A DNA stretch of 64,000 nucleotides from Aerococcaceae bacterium zg-252. GTDB taxonomy: Bacteria; Bacillota; Bacilli; Lactobacillales; Aerococcaceae. Below, piece by piece: positions 27,516 through 36,256 of this stretch. The position numbers were made by a program, and so were the translations under genes. The DNA lies in the NCBI GenBank assembly GCA_016237705.1, contig CP066204.1, forward strand, positions 124,001-188,000. Reading direction: 5' to 3'. Within the stretch, counting starts at the first letter, position 1, and each line of letters opens with the position of its first letter. Under the pieces are notes generated by a model. The model was not told the DNA's origin and ran no database searches. It saw only the letters and a list, made by a program, of their open reading frames with translations.

Positions 27516-27630
27516 AGAAAGAGTTGAGCTAGAACTCGACTCTTGTGTAGAACCGTTTAAGACGGTGGCTACCACTTATATTAGATTATAAGCCGTTTAA
27601 CCAGCCAAAGTTAAGGACGGCTTATTTTTT
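27516..27630 (+). ncRNA. RatA-like antisense antitoxin RNA
   Basis: Predicted transcript of about 115 nt with three hairpins: GAGTTGAG/CTCGACTC, ACCGT/ACGGT, and a terminal ATAAGCCGT (27588-27596) / ACGGCTTAT (27617-27625) followed by T residues. It converges on the minus-strand toxin gene and overlaps the toxin mRNA 3' end. This is the layout of TxpA/RatA-type type I systems, where the antisense RNA pairs with the toxin mRNA 3' region. Confidence 0.72.
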
Positions 27631-27726
27631 ATGCTTGTCTGTAAATATTTGATAGCACAAAGCAATCAAGTTGATAACAACACTGCTAAACAACAAGATT
27701 GTTTGTACTGTTTCAAATGCAGCCAA
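27622..27726 (-). CDS. Putative holin-like toxin (TxpA-type), 34 aa
   Basis: The peptide reads MAAFETVQTILLFSSVV, then INLIALCYQIFTDKHKK: a short N-terminus, one membrane helix and a basic tail. This is the plan of the 'putative holin-like toxin' family of type I toxins common in Lactobacillales. It starts with TTG, supported by AAAGGAG seven bases upstream; the rare start may keep expression low. The stop is inside the shared terminator stem. Its leader carries a copy of the structured element (copy L). Confidence 0.75.
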   Translation of the reverse strand: MAAFETVQTILLFSSVVINLIALCYQIFTDKHKK

Positions 27727-27778
27727 ACTGCTACTCCTTTCTTTAAGATTTCAGTACTTACAATCATAAGCACCGCCG

Positions 27779-27899
27779 CCTATTTAGGCTTGCTTGGGCT
27801 GCCTCGACGTCTACTTCAGACATTTCCTCAGTGCGTTTTGCACGCACGTCGGCAATGTCCTCCAGTGATTCGAGGCATAACACCCTTGCGCACACCATG
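27779..27899 (-). repeat. Structured leader element, copy L (long form), toxin leader
   Basis: Only minus-strand copy, still sense to its downstream gene. Stem TGCCTCGA / TCGAGGCA (plus-strand 27870-27877 and 27800-27807), lower stem GGGT / GCCC with bulge GTTA, inner stem GACATTGCC / GGAAATGTC, apical GTGCGT..ACGCAC. Every stem sequence differs from the other copies, yet each still pairs. Confidence 0.87.
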
Positions 27900-27943
27900 A
27901 TTTTTCGAATGGGTAGCCGCCGTCTTTACTTTTCTACATCTTT

Positions 27944-27971
27944 AGTATATCAAACACGCTTAGAATTCCAA
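27944..27971 (-). promoter_or_regulatory. Promoter of the holin-like toxin mRNA
   Basis: On the minus strand: TTGGAA, 16 bases, TATACT. The transcript would carry element copy L in its 5' leader. Confidence 0.6.
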
Positions 27972-28092
27972 TGTAATCGTTTTATTTTTTGCAGGTGGAT
28001 GATATACTTTAGTTTTTATCATCGAGTAGGAAAAGTGTTCAAGTGTATAAAATTATGGTAAAATAATGGCTATGCATGAGAGGAGTGTTTTT

Positions 28093-28917
28093 ATGGAACA
28101 AACACTGTCCCAAATTCAATATGCACAGCTGAAAAAGTTATTGCAGTATCATGATTATTTTGCGATTAATCGTGAAATGCAACAAGAAAAACTAAGATTA
28201 AATCTACGTTTTATGATGTGCTTGGAATTAGTACAAGCTATGATAACAGTTGATATACCAAAGATAAATGAATCAGCAAAATCGCTTGGTTTTAATTCAC
28301 TTTTGTCGGAAACGATATTAGAACAAAAATCCTATTGCTATTTACAAGCAATGACGATAAAATTAATACGCCGTGAATATAGTGATTATTTACGAGGACT
28401 GACACCTTTGTTAGTCGATGTCTTAAGAGTATTGATTGAACATGAATTTTTACCAGAATTATCTCAGTATATGGAGTTAGTTGAAAAAGAAACGAAACAA
28501 GGTGAAAAGTTATATCGTGGTATTCAATGGTCAAAAGACAAAATCGAATCAGATAATAATATTATTCGCCGAGCATGGCAAAAATATTACGGAAATTACT
28601 TCAATTATGACCAGTATGTGAGTTCAAGTCATCTCATCAAACTTATCGAAACCTATTCTAATAATTCCCAAGTCATTGAAATAACAGCGAACATCAGGCA
28701 GATTGAAAAATATTTGCGAAATTTGGTAGCACATGAAGTGGTTAATGTTGATGAAACCTTTTTCCAAAAACGGATAGGGTATTCGCCCCAGCAAGTACAT
28801 GACTTATTGATTGAATTATTTAAAATAGCTGGAATGACGAATGAACATCAATTATATAGTATCAAATGGTTAAACAATACTTTAAATCAGTATTTAGACC
28901 AACAGTTTAATAAATAA
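28093..28917 (+). CDS. HEPN-like protein, possible ribonuclease
   Basis: 274 residues from the ATG seven bases after AGGAG (an ATG 27 bases upstream is possible). All-helical, no signal or membrane segment. Near the C-terminus EKYLRNLVAHEV gives the R-N-x-x-A-H pattern (R209, H214) that is the catalytic RX4-6H motif of HEPN ribonucleases, such as the C-terminal domain of Csm6. No CARF domain, Cas gene or nucleotidyltransferase partner is near. Family assignment is inference from the motif. It lies 30 bases before murA and is probably cotranscribed. Confidence 0.55.
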   Translation: MEQTLSQIQYAQLKKLLQYHDYFAINREMQQEKLRLNLRFMMCLELVQAMITVDIPKINESAKSLGFNSLLSETILEQKSYCYLQAMTIKLIRREYSDYLRGLTPLLVDVLRVLIEHEFLPELSQYMELVEKETKQGEKLYRGIQWSKDKIESDNNIIRRAWQKYYGNYFNYDQYVSSSHLIKLIETYSNNSQVIEITANIRQIEKYLRNLVAHEVVNVDETFFQKRIGYSPQQVHDLLIELFKIAGMTNEHQLYSIKWLNNTLNQYLDQQFNK

Positions 28918-28946
28918 AATGAATGAAATCAGTTAGGAGATAAACA

Positions 28947-30203
28947 ATGAAAAAATTAGTGATTCGTGGAGGTAAACCTTTAAAGGGAGAAATCACAATC
29001 AATGGAGCAAAAAATAGTGTCGTTGCCTTGATTCCAGCTGCGATTATGGCAAATTCTGAAGTGGTATTAGAAGGTGTGCCGGATATTCAAGATGTCCATT
29101 CATTAATTGAAATTTTGGCAGATTTTAATGTCAAAACACATTTTGAAAACAATGTATTAAGAATTGACCCAAGTGAAATTATTTCGATTCCAATGCCAAC
29201 AGGTAAAATCCAAAGTTTACGTGCGTCTTATTACTTTATGGGGGCGACGTTGACTCGTTTTGGTGAGGGTGTGATTGGTTTGCCAGGTGGTTGTTTCTTA
29301 GGGCCACGTCCAATCGACCAACATATTAAAGCATTTCGTTCATTAGGTGCAGAAATAAACGATGATTACGGTGTGGTAACATTGACGACACCGAATGGGT
29401 TAGAGGGTGCTCATATTTATATGGACGTTGTATCAGTAGGAGCGACTATCAATGCCATTTTAGCATCTGTTCGTGCTAAAGGACGTACGATTATTGAAAA
29501 TGCAGCTCGTGAGCCAGAAATTATTGATGTAGTTACTTTACTCAATAAAATGGGTGCTAAAATTCGTGGAGCTGGTACGAGCGAAATTCGTATTGACGGG
29601 GTAGAAGAATTGCATGGTGTGACACATACTATTATTCCTGACCGTATTGAAGCAGGAACATACATTTCAGCTGCCGTTGCTATGGGTCAAGGTGTACGAA
29701 TTAATAATGTTATTTACGAGCATTTAGATAGTTTTATTTCAAAATTAGTTGAAATGGGCGTTAAAATGGAAATTATGGAGGACAGTATTTATGTTCATCC
29801 AGTGGAACAATTAAAAATGGTCAGCATTAAAACATTACCATATCCAGGTTTTGCGACTGATTTGCAACAACCAGTGACACCAGTATTGGTAATGGCACAT
29901 GGACATGGCACGATTATTGATACGATTTATCCACAACGAGTGAAACATATACCAGAATTGAATCGCATGGGTGCTAATATTCGTGTGGACGGTGATATGA
30001 TTCGCATGGAGGGTCCAAGTAAATTAATGGGTGCTCAAGTGAAAGCGAGTGATTTACGAGCTGGAGCTTGTTTGGTCATCGCTGGGTTAATGGCTGAGGG
30101 TGAAACGGTTATTACAGGTGTTGATAACATCTTGCGTGGCTATACGGATATTGTTGGTAAATTACAAGCCGTAGGTGCAGATATTGAAATGATTGAAGAA
30201 TAA
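28947..30203 (+). CDS. murA: UDP-N-acetylglucosamine 1-carboxyvinyltransferase
   Basis: 418 residues. The inside-out barrel repeats are visible, with [20 protein letters not shown] at the start and the catalytic cysteine in [14 protein letters not shown] (C116). It transfers enolpyruvate from PEP to UDP-GlcNAc, the first step of peptidoglycan synthesis and the fosfomycin target; C116 predicts sensitivity. Its neighbour rho is the common partner of the second Firmicute copy (MurA2/MurZ), so this is probably one of two murA genes. Confidence 0.95.
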   Translation: MKKLVIRGGKPLKGEITINGAKNSVVALIPAAIMANSEVVLEGVPDIQDVHSLIEILADFNVKTHFENNVLRIDPSEIISIPMPTGKIQSLRASYYFMGATLTRFGEGVIGLPGGCFLGPRPIDQHIKAFRSLGAEINDDYGVVTLTTPNGLEGAHIYMDVVSVGATINAILASVRAKGRTIIENAAREPEIIDVVTLLNKMGAKIRGAGTSEIRIDGVEELHGVTHTIIPDRIEAGTYISAAVAMGQGVRINNVIYEHLDSFISKLVEMGVKMEIMEDSIYVHPVEQLKMVSIKTLPYPGFATDLQQPVTPVLVMAHGHGTIIDTIYPQRVKHIPELNRMGANIRVDGDMIRMEGPSKLMGAQVKASDLRAGACLVIAGLMAEGETVITGVDNILRGYTDIVGKLQAVGADIEMIEE

Positions 30204-30216
30204 TTAATGGATTTGG

Positions 30217-30264
30217 TTGGGCAAAAGAGAGAAAGGTAATGGAAACTTTCATCACTTTGTCCAA
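30217..30264 (+). terminator. Hairpin in the murA-rho gap
   Basis: TTGGGCAAA pairs with TTTGTCCAA, with an inner GAAAG / CTTTC. TCGTTTTG follows. It may be the murA terminator or part of an autoregulated rho leader. Confidence 0.5.
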
Positions 30265-30296
30265 TCGTTTTGTAGAGAAAGAAAGCGAGTGATAGT

Positions 30297-31610
30297 ATGT
30301 CAGATGCATTCTCACTAGAAACATTATTAAACAGTGAAGTAAAACAATTATATGCTTACGCAAGAGAATTAGAAATTCCAAATTATAGTCAATTGAGTAA
30401 AAAGGAATTAGCCTTAGCCGTCATGCGTACGCAAGAGGAAAAACAAGGTTTCTATTATGTTGAAGGTGTATTGGATATTATTCCGAGTGAGGGGTATGGC
30501 TTTTTAAGACCGATTAACTTCTCGCCAAGTCATGAAGATATTTATATTTCAAGTTCTCAAATACGGCGCTTTGAATTAAGAAATGGAGATAAAGTAGCTG
30601 GGCCTGCTCGTCCACCGAAAGCGAGCGAGCGATACTCTGGCTTGATGCAAGTGAGTTCGGTTAATGGTAAAGACCCTGAAGAAGCTAAAAATCGTGACCA
30701 TTTCCCAAGTTTGACAGCCATTTATCCAGACCGGCAAATACAATTGGAGTATGATGCGAAAAAGACTGCTAATCGTATGATTGATTTAATTGCACCTATT
30801 GGCTTTGGACAACGTGGGATTATTGTTTCACCCCCTAAAGCTGGTAAAACAACAGTATTAAAAGAACTAGCGAATGGGATTAAAGCGAATTACCCAGATA
30901 CTGAATTAATTGTATTATTAATTGACGAACGTCCGGAAGAAGTAACCGATATTGAACGTAGTGTGGACGGCGAAGTGGTGTATTCAACCTTTGACCAACG
31001 GCCAGAAAATCATGTGCGTATCACAGAATTAGTATTGGAACGTGCGATGCGATTAGTTGAAGACGGTCGAGATGTCATTATCTTAATGGATAGTATGACA
31101 CGTTTGGCTCGTGCATATAACTTAGTAGTTAAGCCGAGTGGGCGTACATTAAGTGGGGGGGTTGACCCAGCTGCTTTCTACTTGCCTAAGCGTTTCTTTG
31201 GTGCAGCACGGAATGTTGAAAATGGTGGCTCGTTGACGATTTTAGCGACTGCCTTAGTTGATACAGGGAGCCGTATGGACGATGTTATCTATGAAGAATT
31301 CAAAGGGACAGGTAATATGGAACTGCATTTATCACGTCAATGGGCAGAACGTCGTTTGTTCCCAGCTGTAGATATCTTACGTTCCGGCACACGAAAAGAA
31401 GAGTTGTTAATGCCGAAAGAAAAATTGGAACAAATTTGGCGTCTGCGTAATTTAATGGGTGAAGATGTATATAGTTACACACAACAGGTGATTGAACTAT
31501 TGGGTCGTACGGATACTAATGAGGCAGCTTTTGTTCAGCTTGAAGCCTTTTTAGAAGCTGTCTCACCGACGAAAAAAATGACGAAACGCACGACAAGAAA
31601 GAGTGTGTAG
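30297..31610 (+). CDS. rho: Transcription termination factor Rho
   Basis: 437 residues: N-terminal helical domain (1-45), an RNA-binding cold-shock-like domain with GYGFLR (about 50-125), then the ATPase with [18 protein letters not shown] (Walker A, about 169-186), [13 protein letters not shown], and [11 protein letters not shown]. It is an RNA-dependent helicase that releases transcripts. It is followed after one base by ybaK. Confidence 0.97.
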   Translation: MSDAFSLETLLNSEVKQLYAYARELEIPNYSQLSKKELALAVMRTQEEKQGFYYVEGVLDIIPSEGYGFLRPINFSPSHEDIYISSSQIRRFELRNGDKVAGPARPPKASERYSGLMQVSSVNGKDPEEAKNRDHFPSLTAIYPDRQIQLEYDAKKTANRMIDLIAPIGFGQRGIIVSPPKAGKTTVLKELANGIKANYPDTELIVLLIDERPEEVTDIERSVDGEVVYSTFDQRPENHVRITELVLERAMRLVEDGRDVIILMDSMTRLARAYNLVVKPSGRTLSGGVDPAAFYLPKRFFGAARNVENGGSLTILATALVDTGSRMDDVIYEEFKGTGNMELHLSRQWAERRLFPAVDILRSGTRKEELLMPKEKLEQIWRLRNLMGEDVYSYTQQVIELLGRTDTNEAAFVQLEAFLEAVSPTKKMTKRTTRKSV

Positions 31611-31611
31611 T

Positions 31612-32058
31612 ATGGCGAAACATACGAAAACAAATGTGATGCGTTGGTTGGATACAGCTGGAATTTCGTATCAAGAGCATGAACAATTGAATGGAAATTC
31701 GCCGAATAGCAGCCCTATTTATAAGACGCTTGTGACCGTTGGTAAATCTAAGGCACATTATGTCTTTGTCATTCCGATTGAACGCTCATTGGATTTGAAA
31801 AAAGCTGCGAAAGCAGTAGGAGAAAAATCGATTGAGATGATAAAGGAAAAAGAATTATTGCCGTTAACTGGTTATGTTCATGGTGGATGTTCGCCGATTG
31901 GTATGAAAAAGCTATTTCCAACGGTATTTGATTTGTCGGCACAAAGTACCGAGCGTTTAATTTTTAGTGCCGGTAAGGTGGGATTGTCTGTTGAGTTAGA
32001 TGTCCATGAATTTGCTGAGCATTTTTCATTAAAATTTGAAGATGTCGCAACAGATTGA
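31612..32058 (+). CDS. ybaK: Cys-tRNA(Pro) deacylase YbaK/EbsC
   Basis: 148 residues, YbaK/ProX-like fold, with KAHYVFVIPIERSLDLKKAAKAVGEKSIEM and YVHGGCSPIGMKKLFPTVFD. It hydrolyses Cys wrongly loaded onto tRNA-Pro by ProRS. Start at ATG 31612, one base after the rho stop, with AAAGAG upstream; a GTG nine bases earlier overlaps rho. Cotranscribed with rho. Confidence 0.9.
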   Translation: MAKHTKTNVMRWLDTAGISYQEHEQLNGNSPNSSPIYKTLVTVGKSKAHYVFVIPIERSLDLKKAAKAVGEKSIEMIKEKELLPLTGYVHGGCSPIGMKKLFPTVFDLSAQSTERLIFSAGKVGLSVELDVHEFAEHFSLKFEDVATD

Positions 32059-32070
32059 AATAATATAAGA

Positions 32071-32132
32071 ACATAGTGCGACAATGAGCGTTTTGAAGTG
32101 GACGTCATTTCAGCTCATTGGAGCCAGAATAA
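32071..32132 (+). repeat. Structured leader element, copy H (short form)
   Basis: Keeps ATGAGC (32084-32089) / GCTCAT (32113-32118), but the central part is deleted: GTTTTGAAGTGGACG joins straight to TCATTTCAG. The remaining bases re-form a TGAA / TTCA stem. Confidence 0.8.
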
Positions 32133-32133
32133 A

Positions 32134-32252
32134 ACATAGTGTGAGTGAGGGTGTTCTGACTTGAACCACTGGAGAAAATTACCGTCGTGCGAGTATCGCA
32201 CAAAGGGAATTTGCGAAGTTGGATGTCAAGTCAACCCGAACGAGCCAGAATA
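32134..32252 (+). repeat. Structured leader element, copy I (long form)
   Basis: Stem TGACTTGA (32157-32164) / TCAAGTCA (32226-32233); lower stem GGGT / ACCC with bulge GTTC; inner stem AAATTACC / GGGAATTT; apical GTGCGA-GTA-TCGCAC; tail GAGCCAGAATA. Confidence 0.87.
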
Positions 32253-32309
32253 TGCGAGTAAGGGCGTTTTTCCAGTGGTGTAAGCTAACCTAAGCGAGCA
32301 AGAAAAAGG
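32253..32309 (+). repeat. Structured leader element, copy J (short form), trmR leader
   Basis: Third tandem copy: GTAAGGGCGTTTTTCCAGTG then GCTAACCTAAGCGAGCAAGAA and AAAGGA. Diverged; the apical hairpin is absent. It ends at the trmR ribosome site. Confidence 0.6.
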
Positions 32310-32319
32310 ACTAAAGGAT

Positions 32320-32997
32320 ATGTTAAATGAAATGATGCATCGACCAGTGGTGATGCAAGAATTAGTAGAATATATGAGAAAGGCACAATTGCCATTTGAC
32401 GGTATGTTAGGTGAAATTGAAGCCTTTGCAAATGAACGTGGGATTCCAGTAATTCCTCATGAAACTGCAAAGTTTATTGATTTCTTTTGTGCGACGGTTG
32501 AACCGAAGTCAATTTTAGAAATTGGAACGGCGATTGGTTTTTCTGCCAGTTTAATGGCACAACATTTACAAGCAGACGGACACTTAACAACGATTGACCG
32601 TTATGCATTGATGTATGACCGAGCAAAAGAAAATTTTGAGAAAATGGGCTTTTCGGACAAAGTGACCTTGATTGAGGGAGATGCTGCTGATGTCTTACCG
32701 ACATTAGAGGGGTCGTATGATTTGATTTTTATGGATAGTGCGAAAGCGAAATATATCGAGTTCTATCCTGAATGTATGCGTCTTTTGAAAATGGGTGGCG
32801 TATTGATTATTGACGATATTTTTCAAGGTGGCACTATTTTAGAAGATGAAAGTGAGCGACCAAAACGTGTGCGTAAAATTCATCGTAAGTTAAATGAATT
32901 ACTCGATACCGTACTTCAAGATAAAAATCATCGTTCATGCTTAGTGCCATTAGGTGACGGAATTTTAATGGTGCGTAAAGAAAGTGAATGGGTATAA
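32320..32997 (+). CDS. trmR: SAM-dependent O-methyltransferase, TrmR-like
   Basis: 225 residues, O-methyltransferase family 3. SAM motif ILEIGTAIGFSASLMA (about 67-82), metal-site Asp in DLIFMDSAKAKY, and GGVLIIDDIFQGG. Closest match by layout is TrmR (YrrM), which methylates 5-hydroxyuridine in tRNA wobble positions; a small-molecule catechol-type methyltransferase is the alternative. Preceded by three tandem structured elements, so translation control is likely unusual. Confidence 0.82.
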   Translation: MLNEMMHRPVVMQELVEYMRKAQLPFDGMLGEIEAFANERGIPVIPHETAKFIDFFCATVEPKSILEIGTAIGFSASLMAQHLQADGHLTTIDRYALMYDRAKENFEKMGFSDKVTLIEGDAADVLPTLEGSYDLIFMDSAKAKYIEFYPECMRLLKMGGVLIIDDIFQGGTILEDESERPKRVRKIHRKLNELLDTVLQDKNHRSCLVPLGDGILMVRKESEWV

Positions 32998-33016
32998 ACG
33001 GTTATAGTGGATATGA

Positions 33017-33046
33017 ATCCTCAGGCATAAGGCTTGAGGATATTTT
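33017..33046 (+). terminator. Terminator after trmR
   Basis: ATCCTCAGGC / GGCTTGAGGAT stem followed by ATTTTTATT. Confidence 0.88.
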
Positions 33047-33182
33047 TATTGTTTCTCAAGTATAAAACAGCTATGGATGCAAAATTAAAAAAAGATTAGA
33101 GATAGACTTGATTAATTATATTAGTGTGATAAACTTATAATAAATAATAATTAAAGTTTATATAGAGAAAGGAAGAGAGCGA

Positions 33183-34811
33183 ATGAAAAATGTCAAAAAA
33201 TTATGGAAATGGCTATCACCTTATAAATTAAGATTTCTATGGATAGTATTACTTGCAGCAACGATGTCCATTGCTCAAGTATTAGCTGCTTTGACGGTTG
33301 CTGATATTTTAAATGCCGTAATTAAATTGAATCAAGCAGCTTTTTTTAAAGCAACATTATTGGCATTGACATTCTTTGGGGTAACGATTATTGTTGATTA
33401 TTTACATAGTGTAAATGTTTCGATTGTAAGTGAGGCAGTAGTCGCAGATATTCGTCTTGCGAGTTTAAAGGCGATTGAACAATCGGAGTTTCGTGCGTTT
33501 CATAAAGAAAAATCTGAAAATTACGCTGCGAGTATGGTAACGGAACTGGATATTATTTCATCACGCAGTTTGTCTTCCTTTTTTAAAATTATTGCAAATG
33601 TTTGTAATTTGGTATCGAGCATTATTGGGTTGACCTATTTGCATGTATCGCTAGTGATAATGGCGTTTGTTTTAGCTGCTTTGATGTTTACAATTCCGAC
33701 TTTATTCCAAAAACGTATGCAAGAAATGGCACAGAAAGTCGCTGATAGTAATAGTAATTTACTCGTTAAAATGGGGCACTGGTTAGGCGGCTATTCAATC
33801 TTAAATGATTATAATGCAAAAAATATGTTGCAAACACAATTAATAAAGCCAATTGATGATGTAAAACAGGTCAAAATTGCAGACGGTAAGTTGACGGCTG
33901 GTGTATCAGTTGTGTCAGGAGTGCTTTCTTTAAGTGCTCAAATGGGTATGATTGCCTTAACTGGATTTTTAGCTGTGAATCAGTTGGTATCGGCAGGGAC
34001 GATTATAAGTACGGGTAATTTGGCTGGAATGATTTTTAGTCCATTGCATGTATTAATGGTTTACATTAGTCAGTTTCAATCTGGGTTTGGTACATTGGAT
34101 AAAGTGGAGAACATCATTTCAGCACTGGAAGAGACGCCAACAGGTAAGGCAATTCAATTGGCAAGTGAACAGACTGTGTCAGTGCAATCAAGGAATTTGT
34201 CGGTTACATTTGATGACGGTAGAATGGTACAATTACCTAATCTTTCTTTAGAGGGGAAACGTCACTATGCGATTGTAGGGCCGTCTGGTATTGGGAAGTC
34301 TGTGTTTTTAGGGCTACTATCTAAAAGTATCAGCGATTATGAGGGAACTCTGCACTTAAATGGACAAGAAATAAAAGAGTTAACGGAACGCTCGGTCAAA
34401 GATTTAATGGCATATGTGCCACAGAGTACCTATATTTTTAATCTTTCGGCAAAAGAGAATATTTTGTTGGGTAATACCAATGTTTCCCAAGCACATTATC
34501 AAGAAGTCATTGCTCGTTCCGGATTAGAAAGTGTCTTTGCGGCATGGCCGGACGGTGATGCTACATTAATCGGAGATGCACATCACAATATTTCCGGTGG
34601 TCAAGCACAACGGATTGGAATTGCACGTGCGTTGTTGAGTGATAAGCCAATCATGCTGCTCGATGAAGTGACGGCGAATTTAGACCAAGCAACAGCGTAT
34701 GATATTGAAAAAACAATTCATGCTTTTGATGACCGTTTAACAATTAGTGTGACCCATCATTTAGGTGAAAATAATCGAGCATTTTATGATGAAGTGATTG
34801 ATTTTAGTTAA
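33183..34811 (+). CDS. ABC exporter (fused membrane and ATPase domains)
   Basis: 542 residues: six membrane helices (about 15-300), then an ATPase with Walker A GPSGIGKSV, signature ISGGQAQRIGIARALL and Walker B PIMLLDEVTANLD. It resembles the Rgg-linked exporter at 6779-8347 in length, ATPase insert (AYVPQSTYIFNLSAKENILLG) and ending (SVTHHLGENN). No companion half or peptide gene is seen here. Substrate unknown. AAGGAAGAG precedes the ATG. Confidence 0.83.
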   Translation: MKNVKKLWKWLSPYKLRFLWIVLLAATMSIAQVLAALTVADILNAVIKLNQAAFFKATLLALTFFGVTIIVDYLHSVNVSIVSEAVVADIRLASLKAIEQSEFRAFHKEKSENYAASMVTELDIISSRSLSSFFKIIANVCNLVSSIIGLTYLHVSLVIMAFVLAALMFTIPTLFQKRMQEMAQKVADSNSNLLVKMGHWLGGYSILNDYNAKNMLQTQLIKPIDDVKQVKIADGKLTAGVSVVSGVLSLSAQMGMIALTGFLAVNQLVSAGTIISTGNLAGMIFSPLHVLMVYISQFQSGFGTLDKVENIISALEETPTGKAIQLASEQTVSVQSRNLSVTFDDGRMVQLPNLSLEGKRHYAIVGPSGIGKSVFLGLLSKSISDYEGTLHLNGQEIKELTERSVKDLMAYVPQSTYIFNLSAKENILLGNTNVSQAHYQEVIARSGLESVFAAWPDGDATLIGDAHHNISGGQAQRIGIARALLSDKPIMLLDEVTANLDQATAYDIEKTIHAFDDRLTISVTHHLGENNRAFYDEVIDFS

Positions 34812-34820
34812 TATAAAATG

Positions 34821-34852
34821 AGGCAAGTAGATTCAATGTGCTTGCCTTATTT
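34821..34852 (+). terminator. Hairpin after the ABC exporter
   Basis: AGGCAAG / CTTGCCT followed by TATTTCTGTT; moderate terminator. Confidence 0.65.
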
Positions 34853-34931
34853 CTGTTGCATAAAAATATTGATATTCGTCATGTTATAGCCCATAATCAA
34901 GTTATACGAAAATTTTATAGGTGGGATTAAA

Positions 34932-35234
34932 ATGGATATTAATTTATTGGATTTACAAAAGCGAGTACTACAAAATAAAATTAATCATGGCTTTAATACA
35001 ACGGATTTAAAATTTGAAATGTTGTTACTATATAGCGAAGTGAATGAGTTATTTAAAGGCTGGCTGAAAAAAGATACCGAGAATATGGCGGAAGAATTGG
35101 CAGATATTATGATTTATGTGCTAGGCATTGCTGAAATGTTAGAAGTGGATTTGTCTGAAAAGCTGCTAGAAAAAATAGATATTAATGAGAGAAGAGTGTA
35201 CCACCAAGACGGTAGTAAAACAGTTAAGGATTAG
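34932..35234 (+). CDS. MazG-like nucleotide pyrophosphohydrolase
   Basis: 100 residues, all-alpha. The metal-binding pattern of MazG-type enzymes is visible: LLYSEVNELFKGW (E-x2-E) followed by ENMAEELADIMIYVLG (E-x2-D). Such enzymes hydrolyse nucleoside triphosphates to monophosphates, often house-cleaning. RBS AGGTGGG is moderate. It stands alone. Confidence 0.8.
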   Translation: MDINLLDLQKRVLQNKINHGFNTTDLKFEMLLLYSEVNELFKGWLKKDTENMAEELADIMIYVLGIAEMLEVDLSEKLLEKIDINERRVYHQDGSKTVKD

Positions 35235-35358
35235 GATAGATAGGTGAAGCGAGGTATATTGTAGTAATTCTTTCAATAAGAATAGGTAATAGTGGCTTAT
35301 TCCTATTAAAGGAATTGTTATTATAGTTTTGGTTAGTTCGTTAAGTCTTTTTAGAAAC

Positions 35359-35673
35359 TTATAATATATCAAGCCAATTTTGTTTGGCATGAAGTATTCG
35401 ATGAATTGTGACAGTCTTACTTTCATCGTGTATTTTAAAAAATATAATATAATGCTTAACTAGACATTTTCTAAATTTTTTATGTCTAAGATAGTTATCG
35501 TTAACGAGTCCATAGCGATGAGGCATAGTACGAAGATTGGAAACAGCATATTCAATATCATCGAGTAAATCTGATGCAGTGAATGGTGCATCAAAATTAT
35601 GAGAAATGTAATGGATTAGATTTTTTAAATCTCGATGAAAAGTTTCAGAAACAAGGATGCTATATTTTTCCAT
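35359..35673 (-). CDS. Type II toxin, RelE/ParE family
   Basis: 104 residues with the ParE/RelE fold pattern: N-terminal helices (YSILVSETFHRDLKNLIHYI), SNLRTMPHRYG, and a C-terminal beta part FRKCLVKHYIIFFKI then VTIHRILHAKQNW. ParE members poison gyrase; RelE members cleave mRNA; sequence alone does not decide. Its start overlaps the antitoxin gene by 14 bases, so translation is coupled. Confidence 0.85.
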   Translation of the reverse strand: MEKYSILVSETFHRDLKNLIHYISHNFDAPFTASDLLDDIEYAVSNLRTMPHRYGLVNDNYLRHKKFRKCLVKHYIIFFKIHDESKTVTIHRILHAKQNWLDIL

Positions 35674-35932
35674 TTTTTAATTCTTTCCTCAAGGTTTCCA
35701 TTGAAGCTTCAAAAGTTAGAGTACGACCGTTTGAAAAATCAGCTTCGCTTTGTTCTAGAAGTTGATATAATTCGTATTGTCCCATGAATTTGTTGAATAA
35801 ATCAATGCTCATGACAACTAGGTCACCGCGACCATTTTTAGTAATAAAAATAGGTTCGCTAGTTTCATTACAAAATGAAGAGATTTCATTATAATTGTTT
35901 CGTAAATCTGTACTTGATTTAATATGTGGCAT
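35660..35932 (-). CDS. Type II antitoxin, Phd/YefM family
   Basis: 90 residues. The N-terminal Phd/YefM DNA-binding domain reads IKSSTDLRNNYNEISSFC, then EPIFITKNGRGDLVVMSIDLF; the C-terminus (MGQYELYQLLEQSEADF onward) should wrap the toxin. RBS AAGGAGGT. It precedes the toxin, the usual order, and its promoter overlaps a clear operator. Confidence 0.88.
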   Translation of the reverse strand: MPHIKSSTDLRNNYNEISSFCNETSEPIFITKNGRGDLVVMSIDLFNKFMGQYELYQLLEQSEADFSNGRTLTFEASMETLRKELKNGKI

Positions 35933-35950
35933 AATAGCACCTCCTTTTAG

Positions 35951-35987
35951 CTAAAGATATTATACCGTTATTTCTTTAGTGAATCAA
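35951..35987 (-). promoter_or_regulatory. Promoter and autorepression operator of the ParE/YefM module
   Basis: On the minus strand: TTGATT (35982-35987), 17 bases, TATAAT (35959-35964). A dyad CTAAAGA (35951-35957) / TCTTTAG (35973-35979) straddles the -10, as expected for a site bound by the antitoxin or complex. Confidence 0.7.
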
Positions 35988-36131
35988 TATAACATATGAT
36001 GTTTAATGCAGAAACATTAAAAGATAAGGTGCAATCAGTTAAAAAATCAGTTTATTTGTTGAGTATTACTTGTTGTATTTGTAATTGTAATTGATGAGTT
36101 TCTACAAATTTAATTTTGTAGTATATGAAAT

Positions 36132-36171
36132 ATCGCTCTGTTTCCTTGGTTGAAACAAGCGATGTTTTTTT
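36132..36171 (+). terminator. Hairpin terminator upstream of the HAD phosphatase gene
   Basis: ATCGCT-GTTTC pairs with GAAAC-AGCGAT, followed by seven T residues. A TATAAT (36174-36179) begins right after it. No upstream plus-strand gene explains it; the stretch 35990-36130 holds only an unconvincing 32-codon frame. Confidence 0.7.
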
Positions 36172-36256
36172 GTTATAATTCAGAAATAAAAAGAGCTAAA
36201 AACATTCCTTAAAAGGGAAAATTTTTTAATCTCTCACTCACAAAAGGAGTATTTCT

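Noticed and set aside
35997-36095. A 32-codon frame ending in several cysteines upstream of the HAD gene
   Set aside because: No ribosome site and weak context. The terminator at 36132 may end some transcript here, but the frame itself is not convincing.
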